This document shows positions 16,582-25,709 of a DNA stretch of 61,613 nt, piece by piece. The translations under genes and the position numbers were made by a program. Source of the DNA: DASRFA01 sp035651755 (GTDB taxonomy: Bacteria; Desulfobacterota; Binatia; UBA12015); assembly GCA_035651755.1 (NCBI GenBank), contig DASRFA010000034.1:1-61613 (forward strand), in the 5' to 3' direction. Every line of letters starts with the position of its first letter. The stretch's first letter is position 1. The notes under the pieces are model-generated. The model saw only the letters and a program-made list of their open reading frames with translations. It did no database searches and was not told the origin of the DNA.

Positions 16582-17800
16582 CGCCCTGGCCGCATCGGTC
16601 GCAGCCTTTTGCATGCGCGGCGTCGGGCACCTCCAGATGCTCGTGCCGGTCATCGAAGCGCTCTGCGCGCGCGGCTGCACGGTCCGCGTGCTGACCGAGC
16701 GCGACCTGCAACCGATGGTGGAGCGCGCGGGCGGTCGCTTCGTCGATCTCTACGCCGGCCGTCCGCTCGAGTCGGCGGATGCGACGTCGCTCCCCGTCCC
16801 GTGCCGCTTCGTGAGCTTCGCCGGGGCCCATGCGGAGCAGCTGACCGAGGAGGTGAAGCGGTTCTCACCCGAGCTCGTCGTCTACGATACGTTCTCGGTG
16901 ATCGCGCCGGTCGTCGCGCGGCGCCTCGGGATCCCCTACGTCAACGTGTGCCCGAACCACGCCCCCGTCCCCTCTCGTCTGGTGGCCGAGCTGCGCGGCG
17001 ATCCCAGGGTCGCCGTGTCCGAGGAGTGCTGGCGCGCGGTGCGGCGCCTGCGAGAGGCGCACGGGATGAGCCGCGCCCACCCGTTCTCCTACGTCGAGGA
17101 GCTGAGCCCGTACCTGAACCTCTACTGCGAGCCATCGGAGTTCCTCGACGCGAGCGATCGGGCAGCGCTCGAGCCGATCGCGTTCTTCGGATCGCTCGCA
17201 CCCGAGCTGCGACGGGCAGCGGCCGCGCCGGTCTTCCCGTCGGCCGGTGGCCGCCTTCGGGTGTACGTCTCCTTCGGCACGGTCGTCTGGTGGTATTTCG
17301 AGGCGAAGGCGCTCGCGGCGCTCGAGGCGATCGCGCGTGCGTGTGAGGACCTCGACGCGGACGTCGTGATCGCGCTCGGCGGGCACGCGCTGGACGCGAG
17401 AGCGCGCACGGCGCTCGCGCGCCCGAACGCGACGATCGCGCAGTTCGCCGACCAGTGGGCCGCTCTCGCCGAGGCCGACGTCTTCGTGACGCATCACGGT
17501 CTCAACTCGACGCACGAGGCGATCTTTCACGGCGTGCCCATGGTCTCGTATCCGTTCTTCGGGGATCAGCCGGCCCTCGCGCGGCGCTGCCAGGAGCTCG
17601 GCCTCGCGGTGCCGCTCGTGTCCGGGCCGAGCGCTCCGGTCGATCCCGAGTCCGTCCGCTCCGCGATCGCGCGCGTCGTCGCGAGCCGCGACGCGCTCGC
17701 GAGCCGGCTCGCGATCGCTCGCGCGTGGGAGCTGCGGACCATCGCCGAGCGCGGAGCGATCGCGGATCGGATGCTGGCGCTCGCCGGCGGGGCCGCTTGA
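16514..17800 (+). CDS. GT1-family (MGT-type) glycosyltransferase
   Basis: 428 residues if begun at ATG 16514, which overlaps the APH gene by 68 bp. ATG 16613 would delete the first Rossmann strand (SVAAFCMRGVGH) that the family needs, so an upstream start, possibly CTG 16586, is required. The C-terminal donor-binding block THHGLNSTHEAIFHGVPMVS (326-345), followed by YPFFGDQPALARR, is the UGT/macrolide-glycosyltransferase signature, giving GT-B fold and a nucleotide-sugar donor. It would glycosylate the small-molecule product of this operon. Stop overlaps the next gene in TTGA. Confidence 0.85.
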   Translation: MRRSSSCAASPPVAISSTPTRGDALAASVAAFCMRGVGHLQMLVPVIEALCARGCTVRVLTERDLQPMVERAGGRFVDLYAGRPLESADATSLPVPCRFVSFAGAHAEQLTEEVKRFSPELVVYDTFSVIAPVVARRLGIPYVNVCPNHAPVPSRLVAELRGDPRVAVSEECWRAVRRLREAHGMSRAHPFSYVEELSPYLNLYCEPSEFLDASDRAALEPIAFFGSLAPELRRAAAAPVFPSAGGRLRVYVSFGTVVWWYFEAKALAALEAIARACEDLDADVVIALGGHALDARARTALARPNATIAQFADQWAALAEADVFVTHHGLNSTHEAIFHGVPMVSYPFFGDQPALARRCQELGLAVPLVSGPSAPVDPESVRSAIARVVASRDALASRLAIARAWELRTIAERGAIADRMLALAGGAA

Positions 17801-18906
17801 CGTTCGACGGCTCCCGCCCGGCGATCGCGGACTACGTCGCGATCGCGAGAGAGGTCGGCTTCGGTCGACCGGCGACCGTCGTCGACGCGCTCCGCGCGCT
17901 GGGCGGGCCGCCGCACGAAATCGCCGCCGCCTTGCGCTCGCATCACCTCCTCGGCTTTGCCCAGCGCGCGCTGCGCGAGGCGAGCGCGGAAGAGCGGCTT
18001 TCCCCCGAGCTTCTCGCCGCGCTCGCCGCACAGCGCCCGATCCAGCGAGCTGCGCCCGAGGAGCTGCTCGCGACCTTCGACGAGGTCCGGCGCGCGCTCG
18101 CGCGCGCCGCGATCGAGGCCCGCATGCTGAAGGGCCTCTACCTGGCGCAGCGCCTCTACGGCGGGATCGACCGCCGGCCTCAGTTCGACGTCGACGTCCT
18201 GGTACGGCGCCGCGATCTGCGGCGGGCCGTCGTCGTCCTCCGGGCGGCCGGATTCACGTCGCAGGCGTACGATCTCCACTCGCGCACGGTGATCCGCAAC
18301 GGGCTCAAGGTGGACCTTCACGGGTCGCTGCGCTGGGCGCCGGCCTACCGGATCGACGAGGAAGCGCTCTGGCGCCGCTCGCGCGACGTCGTCATCGACG
18401 GCCTCTCGGTCCCGACGCTCTCGGACGAGGATACGCTGCTGTTGCTGCTCCTCGCGGCCTTCGAGGACCTCGGCCAGGCGACGTCGAACCTGAAGCAGCT
18501 GCTCGACGTCGCGCTCTTCCTGCGCGACGTCGAGCCGACGGCGAATTGGGGCGATTTCTTCGCGAGGCGTGCGCGAGAGAACGTCCTCGGCGTGTCGGTG
18601 AACGCGATCGCCGTGGTCCTCGACGCCTTCGCGATGCGGGACGAGCTCCCTTGCTTGCAGGCGGAGCTCGCCCGGCATGCGGGAGACGTCGTGCACGCGG
18701 ATCGCGAGGCGGCCCTGGCCCTCGTCGGCGCGCCGCCGAAGGCGGCAGAGAGCCTGCGCTGGTTCAGGCATGTCTATCCGGGCTCGATGCTGCACTACGT
18801 CGCCTGGTTCTGGGCGAGCGGCCTTCCCGGCAACCTGCGTCAGATCGGGCGGCCGTGGCTCGCCCAGTCCTTCGGGCTCTTCGGAAGGTCGCCCGGAGCA
18901 CGGTGA
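17797..18906 (+). CDS. NTP_transf_5 family nucleotidyltransferase
   Basis: 369 residues, TTG start overlapping the glycosyltransferase stop (TTGA). MLKG at 110-113 and the catalytic GGIDRRPQFDVDVLV (122-136, metal ligands Asp131 and Asp133), then DLHGSLRW and a helical C-terminus, identify the uncharacterised nucleotidyltransferase family PF14907. Members occur in exopolysaccharide and peptide-modifying loci, often near HprK-like kinases, as here. Likely transfers a nucleotide monophosphate to a pathway intermediate. Last gene of the operon: a ~165 bp gap follows. Confidence 0.85.
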   Translation: MTFDGSRPAIADYVAIAREVGFGRPATVVDALRALGGPPHEIAAALRSHHLLGFAQRALREASAEERLSPELLAALAAQRPIQRAAPEELLATFDEVRRALARAAIEARMLKGLYLAQRLYGGIDRRPQFDVDVLVRRRDLRRAVVVLRAAGFTSQAYDLHSRTVIRNGLKVDLHGSLRWAPAYRIDEEALWRRSRDVVIDGLSVPTLSDEDTLLLLLLAAFEDLGQATSNLKQLLDVALFLRDVEPTANWGDFFARRARENVLGVSVNAIAVVLDAFAMRDELPCLQAELARHAGDVVHADREAALALVGAPPKAAESLRWFRHVYPGSMLHYVAWFWASGLPGNLRQIGRPWLAQSFGLFGRSPGAR

Positions 18907-19071
18907 GCGCGATGAGGCGCGCGTCGAGCTCGATCCGTTTTCTCGCGCTGCCGGACTCACTCGGCGAAGGGGCCGTGATCAGGCTATCGCCGGATCAGGG
19001 TGCGGAGAGGTCTCGTTTCCGGGTCCAGCTGCTTGACGCGACGCCCGGCGTCGCGTCCTGACGAGGTGCCT

Positions 19072-19461
19072 ATGAAGCTCTCGACTGCCGTCGTCGTCGC
19101 CTCCCTGCTCGGGATGGCCGCCCCCTCTCAGGCGCGCACGATCACGAGTCGCATGTTGCCGGCGGGATCGAACAATGCTGGCGCCTGCTACTTCCGGAAC
19201 GTGGGCACGACTCCGATCTCGCTTCAGGTGAGCGCGCTCCGGAACTTCAAGGCGGGCTTCATCACGCCGAGCTCCGAGAGCTGTAACGGCGCTCCGCTCG
19301 CGGCCGGGAAGACCTGCTACTTGCTGGTGAATCTGCTTCCCGATCACGTGGGCTTCTCGTGCTCCGCGGAGTTCTCCGGCAGCGGCAGGAACCTGCGCGC
19401 CGAAGCGGAGCTCCGTGATGCCGGGGACGGGCACGTGCTCGCCGCCGAAACCCTTCGATAG
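19072..19461 (+). CDS. Small exported protein, paralogue A
   Basis: 129 residues from ATG 19072 with a signal peptide ending near SQART. The mature part is a beta-rich domain with four cysteines (ACYFRNVGTTPI, ESCNGAPL, KTCYLLV, FSCSAEF), ending NLRAEAEL. It aligns through its length with the next gene, 59 bp downstream, so the pair is a tandem duplication. No known family recognised. Confidence 0.7.
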   Translation: MKLSTAVVVASLLGMAAPSQARTITSRMLPAGSNNAGACYFRNVGTTPISLQVSALRNFKAGFITPSSESCNGAPLAAGKTCYLLVNLLPDHVGFSCSAEFSGSGRNLRAEAELRDAGDGHVLAAETLR

Positions 19462-19520
19462 CCATCGCAGACGACGCCGCCCCGCGACGTGCTCGGCGCT
19501 CCGCAAGGAAGGAGATCGCC

Positions 19521-19904
19521 ATGAAAGCCTCGGTCATCGCCATCACCGTCGGATGCTTCGTGGCCGCGCCGGTCGCCGCGCGCGCAGTCCAGACGATCGC
19601 CACCCCGGCGGCGTTCGCCGGCTTCAATCAGCAACGGGCGGAGTGCTTCATCGCCAACATCGGCACCAGCCCGATCACCGTGGACGCACACATCTACGAC
19701 GAGTCGGGAAACGTCATGGACAGCGGTTCGAACTGTACGTTTCCGATAGGCGGCCAAACGGCGTGTACCGTCTCCGCGACGATCGGCTTCGGCGCCGCGT
19801 ACGCGTGCGCGGCGAAGGTCTTCGGCAACCCCAAGAAGCTACGCGCGAACCTGCTCATCTACGACGCAGCCTTCGCCATACTGCGTTCCATCGATCTGGA
19901 GTGA
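19521..19904 (+). CDS. Small exported protein, paralogue B
   Basis: 127 residues, ATG preceded by AAGGAAGGAGA at good spacing. Signal peptide ends near ARAVQ. Matches the preceding gene at CFIANIGTSPITV, CTFPIGG, ACTVSA, YACAAKVF and KLRANLLI, with the same cysteine spacing. Function unknown; it may be cotranscribed with its neighbour. It ends convergently with the antiporter gene, 36 bp away. Confidence 0.7.
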   Translation: MKASVIAITVGCFVAAPVAARAVQTIATPAAFAGFNQQRAECFIANIGTSPITVDAHIYDESGNVMDSGSNCTFPIGGQTACTVSATIGFGAAYACAAKVFGNPKKLRANLLIYDAAFAILRSIDLE

Positions 19905-19940
19905 CGACCGGCCGCGGTCTCTCTTCGACTGACGGCTCGA

Positions 19941-21026
19941 TCAACGTGCGGCCGGCGGTAGCAGGTAGAGCGTCAGGGCGAAGACGAGATACACCATGAG
20001 CACCAGCACCCCGACGAACCAGGCCGAGCGCCCGCTGTTGGTCACGAGCGCCGCCGTCAGGGTGGCGACGAGGATCATCACCACCGCTCCCGGCCAGAGC
20101 TGAAGGTTCATCGGCGCCGGCCCGACGAGGTAGCTCGCCAGGACGAGCACCGGCGCGACGAACAGCGCGATCTGCGATGCGCTGCCCATCGCGATGCCGA
20201 CGCTGAGGTCGAGCCGGTTCTTCCGCGCTGCGGAAAACGCGGACGCCATCTCCGCCGCGGCGCCGACGAGCGCCACGACGATGAACCCGACGAACGCCGG
20301 GGTCATTCCGAATGCGACCGCCGCCTTCTGCACCGACTCGACGAAGATCTCGCTCACGAGCGCGACCAGGACCGTGACGCCGGTCAGCGTCGCGACGGCC
20401 AGGCCGATCGGCCAGGGTGCCTCGCCTTGCTCGCCGTGGTCCGCGCCCGCGAACAGCTCCTTGTGCGTCTTCAGCGAGAACAGCATGCCGAGCCCGTAGG
20501 CGACCATGAGGAGCACCGCGAGCCCGACGCTCAGATGGGCCGTGAAGGTCGCGGAGTCGGCTTGCGAGACCGCGGAGGGAACCGCGAGCGCGATCGTGGC
20601 GAGGAAGAGCAATCCCGCCTGGACGCGCGCATTGACCCGGTTGAATTCCTGTACGTGGTGCCTGAGGCCGCCGAGCAGGAACGAAGCACCGAGCATGAAG
20701 AGGGTGTTCGTCACGATCGCGCCGGCGACGGACGCCTTCACGAGCGTCTGCTGCCCCGCGCGCAACGCCGCGAAGGCGATGATGAGCTCGGTCAGGTTGC
20801 CCAGCGTCGCGTTCAGCAAGCCGCCGACCGCATCGCCCGTCTTCGCCGCCACCGATTCGGTGGCGTGGCTCAAGAGGGCGGCCAGCGGCACGACCGCCAG
20901 GACGGACAGCACGAAGAGCAGGGTGTGCGATTCGGGCTCGGCCGTCTGCGCCGCCAGGACCACCGGCACGAAGACCAGCAGCCAGAGCAGTGGATTCCGA
21001 CGGATCTCTTCGACGAGCTCTCTCAT
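19941..21026 (-). CDS. Calcium/proton antiporter (CaCA family)
   Basis: 361 residues from ATG 21026. About eleven membrane segments. Two inverted alpha repeats are visible: GGLLNATLGNLTELIIAFAA (first half) and VGAAAEMASAFSAARKNRLD with LSVGIAMGSASQIALF (second half). These are the CAX-type c-1 and c-2 regions with the acidic residues that bind calcium. The length is usual for bacterial cation/proton exchangers (ChaA/CaxA group). It would export calcium at the inner membrane. The long open frame upstream of this start lacks membrane or conserved sequence. Confidence 0.9.
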   Translation of the reverse strand: MRELVEEIRRNPLLWLLVFVPVVLAAQTAEPESHTLLFVLSVLAVVPLAALLSHATESVAAKTGDAVGGLLNATLGNLTELIIAFAALRAGQQTLVKASVAGAIVTNTLFMLGASFLLGGLRHHVQEFNRVNARVQAGLLFLATIALAVPSAVSQADSATFTAHLSVGLAVLLMVAYGLGMLFSLKTHKELFAGADHGEQGEAPWPIGLAVATLTGVTVLVALVSEIFVESVQKAAVAFGMTPAFVGFIVVALVGAAAEMASAFSAARKNRLDLSVGIAMGSASQIALFVAPVLVLASYLVGPAPMNLQLWPGAVVMILVATLTAALVTNSGRSAWFVGVLVLMVYLVFALTLYLLPPAAR

Positions 21027-21356
21027 GGCGTCACCTGAGCCGTGTCCGGCCGCGTCCAACGCGGCGCCGCGCCGGTCGGAGTTGGCGCGCCCCTGGACAT
21101 CAACGACACCGGCGACGCGATGGGCGGCTTTGCGCCGTCGATGCGCGCCGCGGCGGCTGCGTCGCGCTCTGACGCGCCGGGCTAGCCAGACGAGCCGCTT
21201 CCCCGCGGGGCGAAGTAAGGGCGAAGTAACAAGGTTCGCTGAAAAGTTACGGCTCCTCCTTCGAGAGGCCGTATGCCGTCCGTTCGAGGTGAGGAGAGGC
21301 CCCGGGGCTCCAACCGACGGAGTCGCTACCCGGGTTTGAAAGAGGAGCTGGAACCC
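21027..21356. other. Divergent intergenic region with short direct repeats
   Basis: 330 bp between the antiporter and a small exported gene. GCGAAGTAA occurs twice at 11-bp spacing (21210-21218 and 21221-21229), followed by AAAGTTAC. This one-turn spacing could bind a regulator. No gene seen. Confidence 0.4.
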
Positions 21357-21683
21357 ATGCGAGGAATCGTCACCATCGTGGCCGTCGCTGTGATCGCCGC
21401 CGCGTCGGCATCCGTCAGCTACGCGGACGATCGGCTCAGATGCGACACGGTGAAGAGCGCCGCCGTCTCGCGGCTGTTCAAGGACCTCATCCAGTGCAAC
21501 CACAAGGCACAATTCGATCTCTCGTTCGACCTGACGACCTGCCGGGACAAGGCATACAACAGGTGCACGACGGCAATCACCAGGGCGGACGTGAGCTTCG
21601 GCAACGCGTGCTTCTATACTGCGAATTTTCAGGTGTGCATCGATACGCTGACCGCGGCAAACGACATCTATCCCGGGATCTAG
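21357..21683 (+). CDS. Small exported cysteine-rich protein
   Basis: 108 residues from ATG 21357 preceded by AGAGGAG. Signal peptide ends near VSYADD. Seven cysteines, with alpha-helical predicted content and no family I recognise: RCDTV, IQCNHK, TTCRDK, NRCTTA, NACFYT, QVCIDT. It is followed by a very strong terminator, so probably monocistronic. Confidence 0.7.
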   Translation: MRGIVTIVAVAVIAAASASVSYADDRLRCDTVKSAAVSRLFKDLIQCNHKAQFDLSFDLTTCRDKAYNRCTTAITRADVSFGNACFYTANFQVCIDTLTAANDIYPGI

Positions 21684-21788
21684 CTTCGGGTCGGTGGCGC
21701 CGGAGGCCGCGTGTGCTGGGCGATCGGACGTTCCGATCGCGGCAGCGGATGCGAGCGGAAGGCCGCCTCGGCGGACTGCTGAGGTGAA

Positions 21789-21820
21789 ATGCCGGGCGGG
21801 GCTTCCGCCCCGCCCGGCAT
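21789..21820. terminator. Bidirectional terminator, perfect 14-bp stem
   Basis: Arms ATGCCGGGCGGGGC and its exact complement with a TTCC loop. Sits between convergent genes ending at 21683 (plus) and 21828 (minus). Confidence 0.8.
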
Positions 21821-21827
21821 GCGGCGA

Positions 21828-24800
21828 TCAGTCGAAGGCGCTGTGCCAGAAGGCGGCGAACTGGGCTCCCGTCGTGCCGGGGGCCGGGATCGCCAGGGCC
21901 GAGCTGGCGTCGTCCAGCACCAGGGTGTTGGAGCCGGCCGGCGACGGCAGCCCGACCACGGCGTTGACCGCCGCGTCGAGCGACCCGTCTCCGTTCGGTC
22001 CGCATCCGCCGGCCGCCGGGACCGCGAACGTGCTGTCACCCTGGACCGCGCCGCTCACGACGAGCGCCGCCAGGGGACCATTCGGGTCGAGCGTGCCGTC
22101 CGGATCGAACATCAGGAACTCGGCCATCGCGTTCGTGAGATCGGTGTTCGCCGGCCGCAACAGGATCGGGTCGGCTTCCGAGCCGATGAAGCAGCTCGGA
22201 CCGAGGTCGACGTTCTGGCCGACGAGGTGGATCCTGACCGGGATGGTGACGATCGGCTTCCCGATGTCGATTCCCGCGAGCAGGTCGAAGTCCCTCGGTG
22301 TGCCCGCGGACTCGACGGTTGCGATGACCGTGAATCCGCCGGCGGTCACCGTGGCCGGATCGGCGATGAGCGCGCCACCGGCCGGTGCGATGAACGTGAA
22401 GACGCCGGCATTCAAGTCGGCCACGAGCCCGCCCTGGAGATTGCTGTTTCCGGTCGTCGTGGCAGGCAGGCTCCCGATCTTGATGCTGCCGTGCGTGGAG
22501 TTCGAGGCGATGCAGACGCTGGACGTGGTGACGCCGTCCGTCGCGAGCATCGCGGGATCATCGACGGGGCAGCGGCTGAACGGCGTCCACGCGCCCGGGC
22601 CGGCCTGGAACGTCACATCCGGTCCGAACGTCGTGCCGGCGGAGCTCATCGCGACCACGCGGATGTGGTAGAAGTCTCCGACGGTGAGCCCCGTGACGGT
22701 CGCGCTCGCCTGCTGGTAGTTGAAGCTCGAGCCCAGGTTGGACGGCGTGCACGGGACGCTCGTCGCGTTCGCGTAGCCGTTCGCCGCGAACTCCGCCGCG
22801 GTGACGACCTGAACGGTGCACGTCGTCGCGCGGCCGAGCGGGACGATCGTCGCGTTCAGGGTCTTGGCCGTCTTGCCGGCGCCGACGAGCGATTGCGCCG
22901 CGATGAACGGCGCGCCGGCCTCGGGCACGCCGTAGACCTGCACGACGTCGTCGGTCGCATCGCTCACGAAGAGGCGGTTCTTCCGCCCGCCGCTGGCCTT
23001 CCCGGTCGCCCAGTAGGCCAGTCCGCGCGAGTCGGTCGCCGCGCCCAGCGAGAACAGGTCGTCGATCCGGGTCCCGGAGGCGTCGTAGACGACCACGTCG
23101 TCCCCGTGATCGACGTAGAGGTCACCTGTCCTCGGATTGAGCGCGAGCGCACTGCCCGTGCCGCTGTCGACGGTCGTCGGGGTCCCGCCGGTGAGCGAGA
23201 ACCGCTCCGTCGTGCCGCCGCCGTTGATCAGATAGACGGCGTCGTGCGTCGAGTCGACGGCGATCGCCCGGATGCCGGAAGACGGGCTGGCCCACTGCTG
23301 CAGGAAGTTGCCCGCACCGTCGAACTCGACCACGTTCCCGGTGCCGGCATCGGCGACCCACAGGTTGCCGCCGTCATCGACCGCCACGCCGACGACGCTC
23401 ACGAAGTGGCCTTGCGGCGCCGTCGTGCCGTCGATCGTCGCCAACAGCTTCCCGGCCGGCGTGAACTTCAGGACCACGTTGTTGCCGGCGTCGCCGACGT
23501 ACACGGTCCCGTGCGAGGGCGTGCTGGAGTTGTCGACCGCGATGCTGGTCGGATTGGAGAACTGGCCGGCGCCCGACCCGGGTATGCCCGCCTGGCACTT
23601 CGGCTTCGTCCTACAGACCTGGCTCGCTTCCGAGCCGTCCAGGACGCCCCAACCCCACGCGGCTCGGAACGCACCGTTGGCGCTGAAGCTCTGGATCCGC
23701 GCATTCGCGCTGTCGGCGACGTAGACCTTGCCGCCACGCTGATCGACGGCGACGCCGATCGGCGTCTGGAGCTCGCCCGCGGCGGAGCCCGGACCGCCGA
23801 ACGTGTCGATGAGCCGGAGGAACGACACGAGCGTCTGGAACGTCGCGCCGGGACCGTTCGTCGTCCCGGCCTCGTTCGTCGCCACGACGCGGAAGTGGTA
23901 CGTCGTGCCGGGCGTCAAGCCGGTCACGCCGGCGCTGGCATTCTGCGGGTCGAAGCTCGACCCGAGGCTCGCCTGCGCGCATGGCACCGTCGTGGCCGTG
24001 TCGAAGCCGCTCGCCTGGAAGGCGGCCTCGTCGACGATCTGGAACACGCAGGTCGTGTCGAACCCCGACGGAACGACGGTGGCGTTCAGCGTCGCGCTCG
24101 TGTCGGTCACGTCGGACGCCGACTCGTTCACGACGACGGGCGCGCCCGCGGTCCGGAACGTCGTGTCGGCGCCGTTGGTCGTGCCGGCGGAGTTCGTCGC
24201 CACGACCCGGAAGTGATACACGGTGCTCGGCGTGAGCCCGCTCACGTCCGCGCTCGCGGGAACGAACGCGAAGCCCGAGCCCAGGCTCGGCGGCACGCAC
24301 GGCACGCTCGCCGCGGTGTCGTAGCCGGTCGCCTGGAAGGCGGCGTCGTCGACCACCTCGAACACGCAGCTCGTGTCGAACCCGGACGGGTTGACCGTCG
24401 CGTTCAGCGTCGCGCTCGCGTCGGTGACGTTCGTCGCCGACTGGCTTCCGACGAGAGGCGGGCCGCTCGTCTGGAAGGCGTTGTCGGCGCCGCTCAACGT
24501 TCCGGTCCCGCTCGTCCCGACGACGAGCGTGAAGTGATAGACCGTGGACGGCGTCAGACCGGCGATGTCGGCCGAGACGTCCGTCGGGCCCGTGATCGGC
24601 GTCGCCGGCACGCACGGGACCGAAGTCCCGTACGACGTGTCGATGCCGTACTCGAAGTGGCACTCCGTGATGTCGCCCGCGCCCGCCGGATCGACGTGAC
24701 CGTTGAGCGTGGCGCTCGTATTGGTCACGTTCGTCGCGTTGCCGGTGATGACGTCGGGCACCGGGACGAGCGGCCCGAAGACCACGACGCGGCTGCCGGC

Positions 24801-25709
24801 GGCCGGGTTCGACGAGACGTAGACGTTCCCGGTCGATCCGTCGACGTCCACGCCGCGGACGCCCGCGAGCCGGTTGGCGCCGAACTCGCTGACGACGTTT
24901 CCTGCGGCATCGTACTCGGTGATCGACGTGTCGTGGGCGACGTAGACGTGATGCGTGACGGGATCGACGTTGACCGCCCTCGGGCCGTTGGTGTCGATGA
25001 TGCCCAGGTCGACCCCGGCCGAGTCGAGCTTGTGGACCGCTTGGTTCCAGTGGATCACGTAGATGGTGCCGTTCGGATCGACGGCGACGTCGCACGGGCT
25101 GAACGACAAGCTGAAGGTCGTGAGGTAGGCCCCCGTCGAGTCGAACTTCTGGAGCACGTTGTGGCTGAAGTCGGACACGTAGACGTTCCCGCTGGAGTCG
25201 ACTGCCGTGCCGCACACGTCGCCGAACGAGCCGATCGGCGTGTTCGAGCCGTTCAGCTGGTAGAGCGGCATTCCGGACGCGTCGAACGCGGATAGCGGGC
25301 CGAACTCCGGAAGGACGTAGAGATGGCCCTCGGAGGCGGTCGCCGAGTTGTCGACCGCGACGTCGGGATCGGCGCCGAAGCCGAACGTCCCGACCTGGGA
25401 CAGGTAGCTGCCCGAGGCGTCGAAGACGTCGACGAAGCCCTGGCTCGTGGCGATCACGTAGACGTCGCCGGTCGACTGGCGGAGCGCGAGCTTGTCCGCC
25501 TCGGTGCCGAGCGAGCCCTGGGGCGTGTCGCTACCGGTGAACTCGCTGATGAAGAGATGACTCTGCGCGCCGAGCGCGCTCGTCGCCGTCCATGGGCCCG
25601 CGACGACGAGCACGCACACGCACGCAAGGGCCGTCCATGTGCAGCGCATCCCACCGTCGCGCTGGCCGGTGGCGACGTTCGGAGCACCCGAGAAACGTAT
25701 CGATGACAT
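21828..25709 (-). CDS. Giant exported NHL-propeller protein with Fn3-like and cysteine-linked repeats
   Basis: 1293 residues from ATG 25709, which follows GGAGGGA; a signal peptide around MRCTWTALACVCVLVV ends near LGAQ. Residues ~50-320 form a first NHL propeller (ADPDVAVDNS, GNVYVSDFSHN, GTIYVIHW). Then come Fn3-like repeats with SATLNxxVxPSG and TPSTVYHFxVVxTNxAGTT, and a second NHL propeller (GVAVDQRGGKVYVADSANAR, GNLWVADAGTGNV). One more Fn3-like repeat and a ~270-residue C-terminal domain finish it. Three repeats carry an insertion ending VPC (VFEVVDDAAFQATGYDTA), with one cysteine at each end. Probably a cell-surface or extracellular scaffold. No enzyme motif. Confidence 0.8.
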   Translation of the reverse strand: MSSIRFSGAPNVATGQRDGGMRCTWTALACVCVLVVAGPWTATSALGAQSHLFISEFTGSDTPQGSLGTEADKLALRQSTGDVYVIATSQGFVDVFDASGSYLSQVGTFGFGADPDVAVDNSATASEGHLYVLPEFGPLSAFDASGMPLYQLNGSNTPIGSFGDVCGTAVDSSGNVYVSDFSHNVLQKFDSTGAYLTTFSLSFSPCDVAVDPNGTIYVIHWNQAVHKLDSAGVDLGIIDTNGPRAVNVDPVTHHVYVAHDTSITEYDAAGNVVSEFGANRLAGVRGVDVDGSTGNVYVSSNPAAGSRVVVFGPLVPVPDVITGNATNVTNTSATLNGHVDPAGAGDITECHFEYGIDTSYGTSVPCVPATPITGPTDVSADIAGLTPSTVYHFTLVVGTSGTGTLSGADNAFQTSGPPLVGSQSATNVTDASATLNATVNPSGFDTSCVFEVVDDAAFQATGYDTAASVPCVPPSLGSGFAFVPASADVSGLTPSTVYHFRVVATNSAGTTNGADTTFRTAGAPVVVNESASDVTDTSATLNATVVPSGFDTTCVFQIVDEAAFQASGFDTATTVPCAQASLGSSFDPQNASAGVTGLTPGTTYHFRVVATNEAGTTNGPGATFQTLVSFLRLIDTFGGPGSAAGELQTPIGVAVDQRGGKVYVADSANARIQSFSANGAFRAAWGWGVLDGSEASQVCRTKPKCQAGIPGSGAGQFSNPTSIAVDNSSTPSHGTVYVGDAGNNVVLKFTPAGKLLATIDGTTAPQGHFVSVVGVAVDDGGNLWVADAGTGNVVEFDGAGNFLQQWASPSSGIRAIAVDSTHDAVYLINGGGTTERFSLTGGTPTTVDSGTGSALALNPRTGDLYVDHGDDVVVYDASGTRIDDLFSLGAATDSRGLAYWATGKASGGRKNRLFVSDATDDVVQVYGVPEAGAPFIAAQSLVGAGKTAKTLNATIVPLGRATTCTVQVVTAAEFAANGYANATSVPCTPSNLGSSFNYQQASATVTGLTVGDFYHIRVVAMSSAGTTFGPDVTFQAGPGAWTPFSRCPVDDPAMLATDGVTTSSVCIASNSTHGSIKIGSLPATTTGNSNLQGGLVADLNAGVFTFIAPAGGALIADPATVTAGGFTVIATVESAGTPRDFDLLAGIDIGKPIVTIPVRIHLVGQNVDLGPSCFIGSEADPILLRPANTDLTNAMAEFLMFDPDGTLDPNGPLAALVVSGAVQGDSTFAVPAAGGCGPNGDGSLDAAVNAVVGLPSPAGSNTLVLDDASSALAIPAPGTTGAQFAAFWHSAFD

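Noticed and set aside
21789..25295. Very long plus-strand open frame (about 1170 codons) opposite the NHL protein
   Set aside because: Arg/Asp/Glu-rich low-complexity translation with no domain; the minus strand has signal peptide, propeller and Fn3-like repeats. It is an antisense by-product of high GC.
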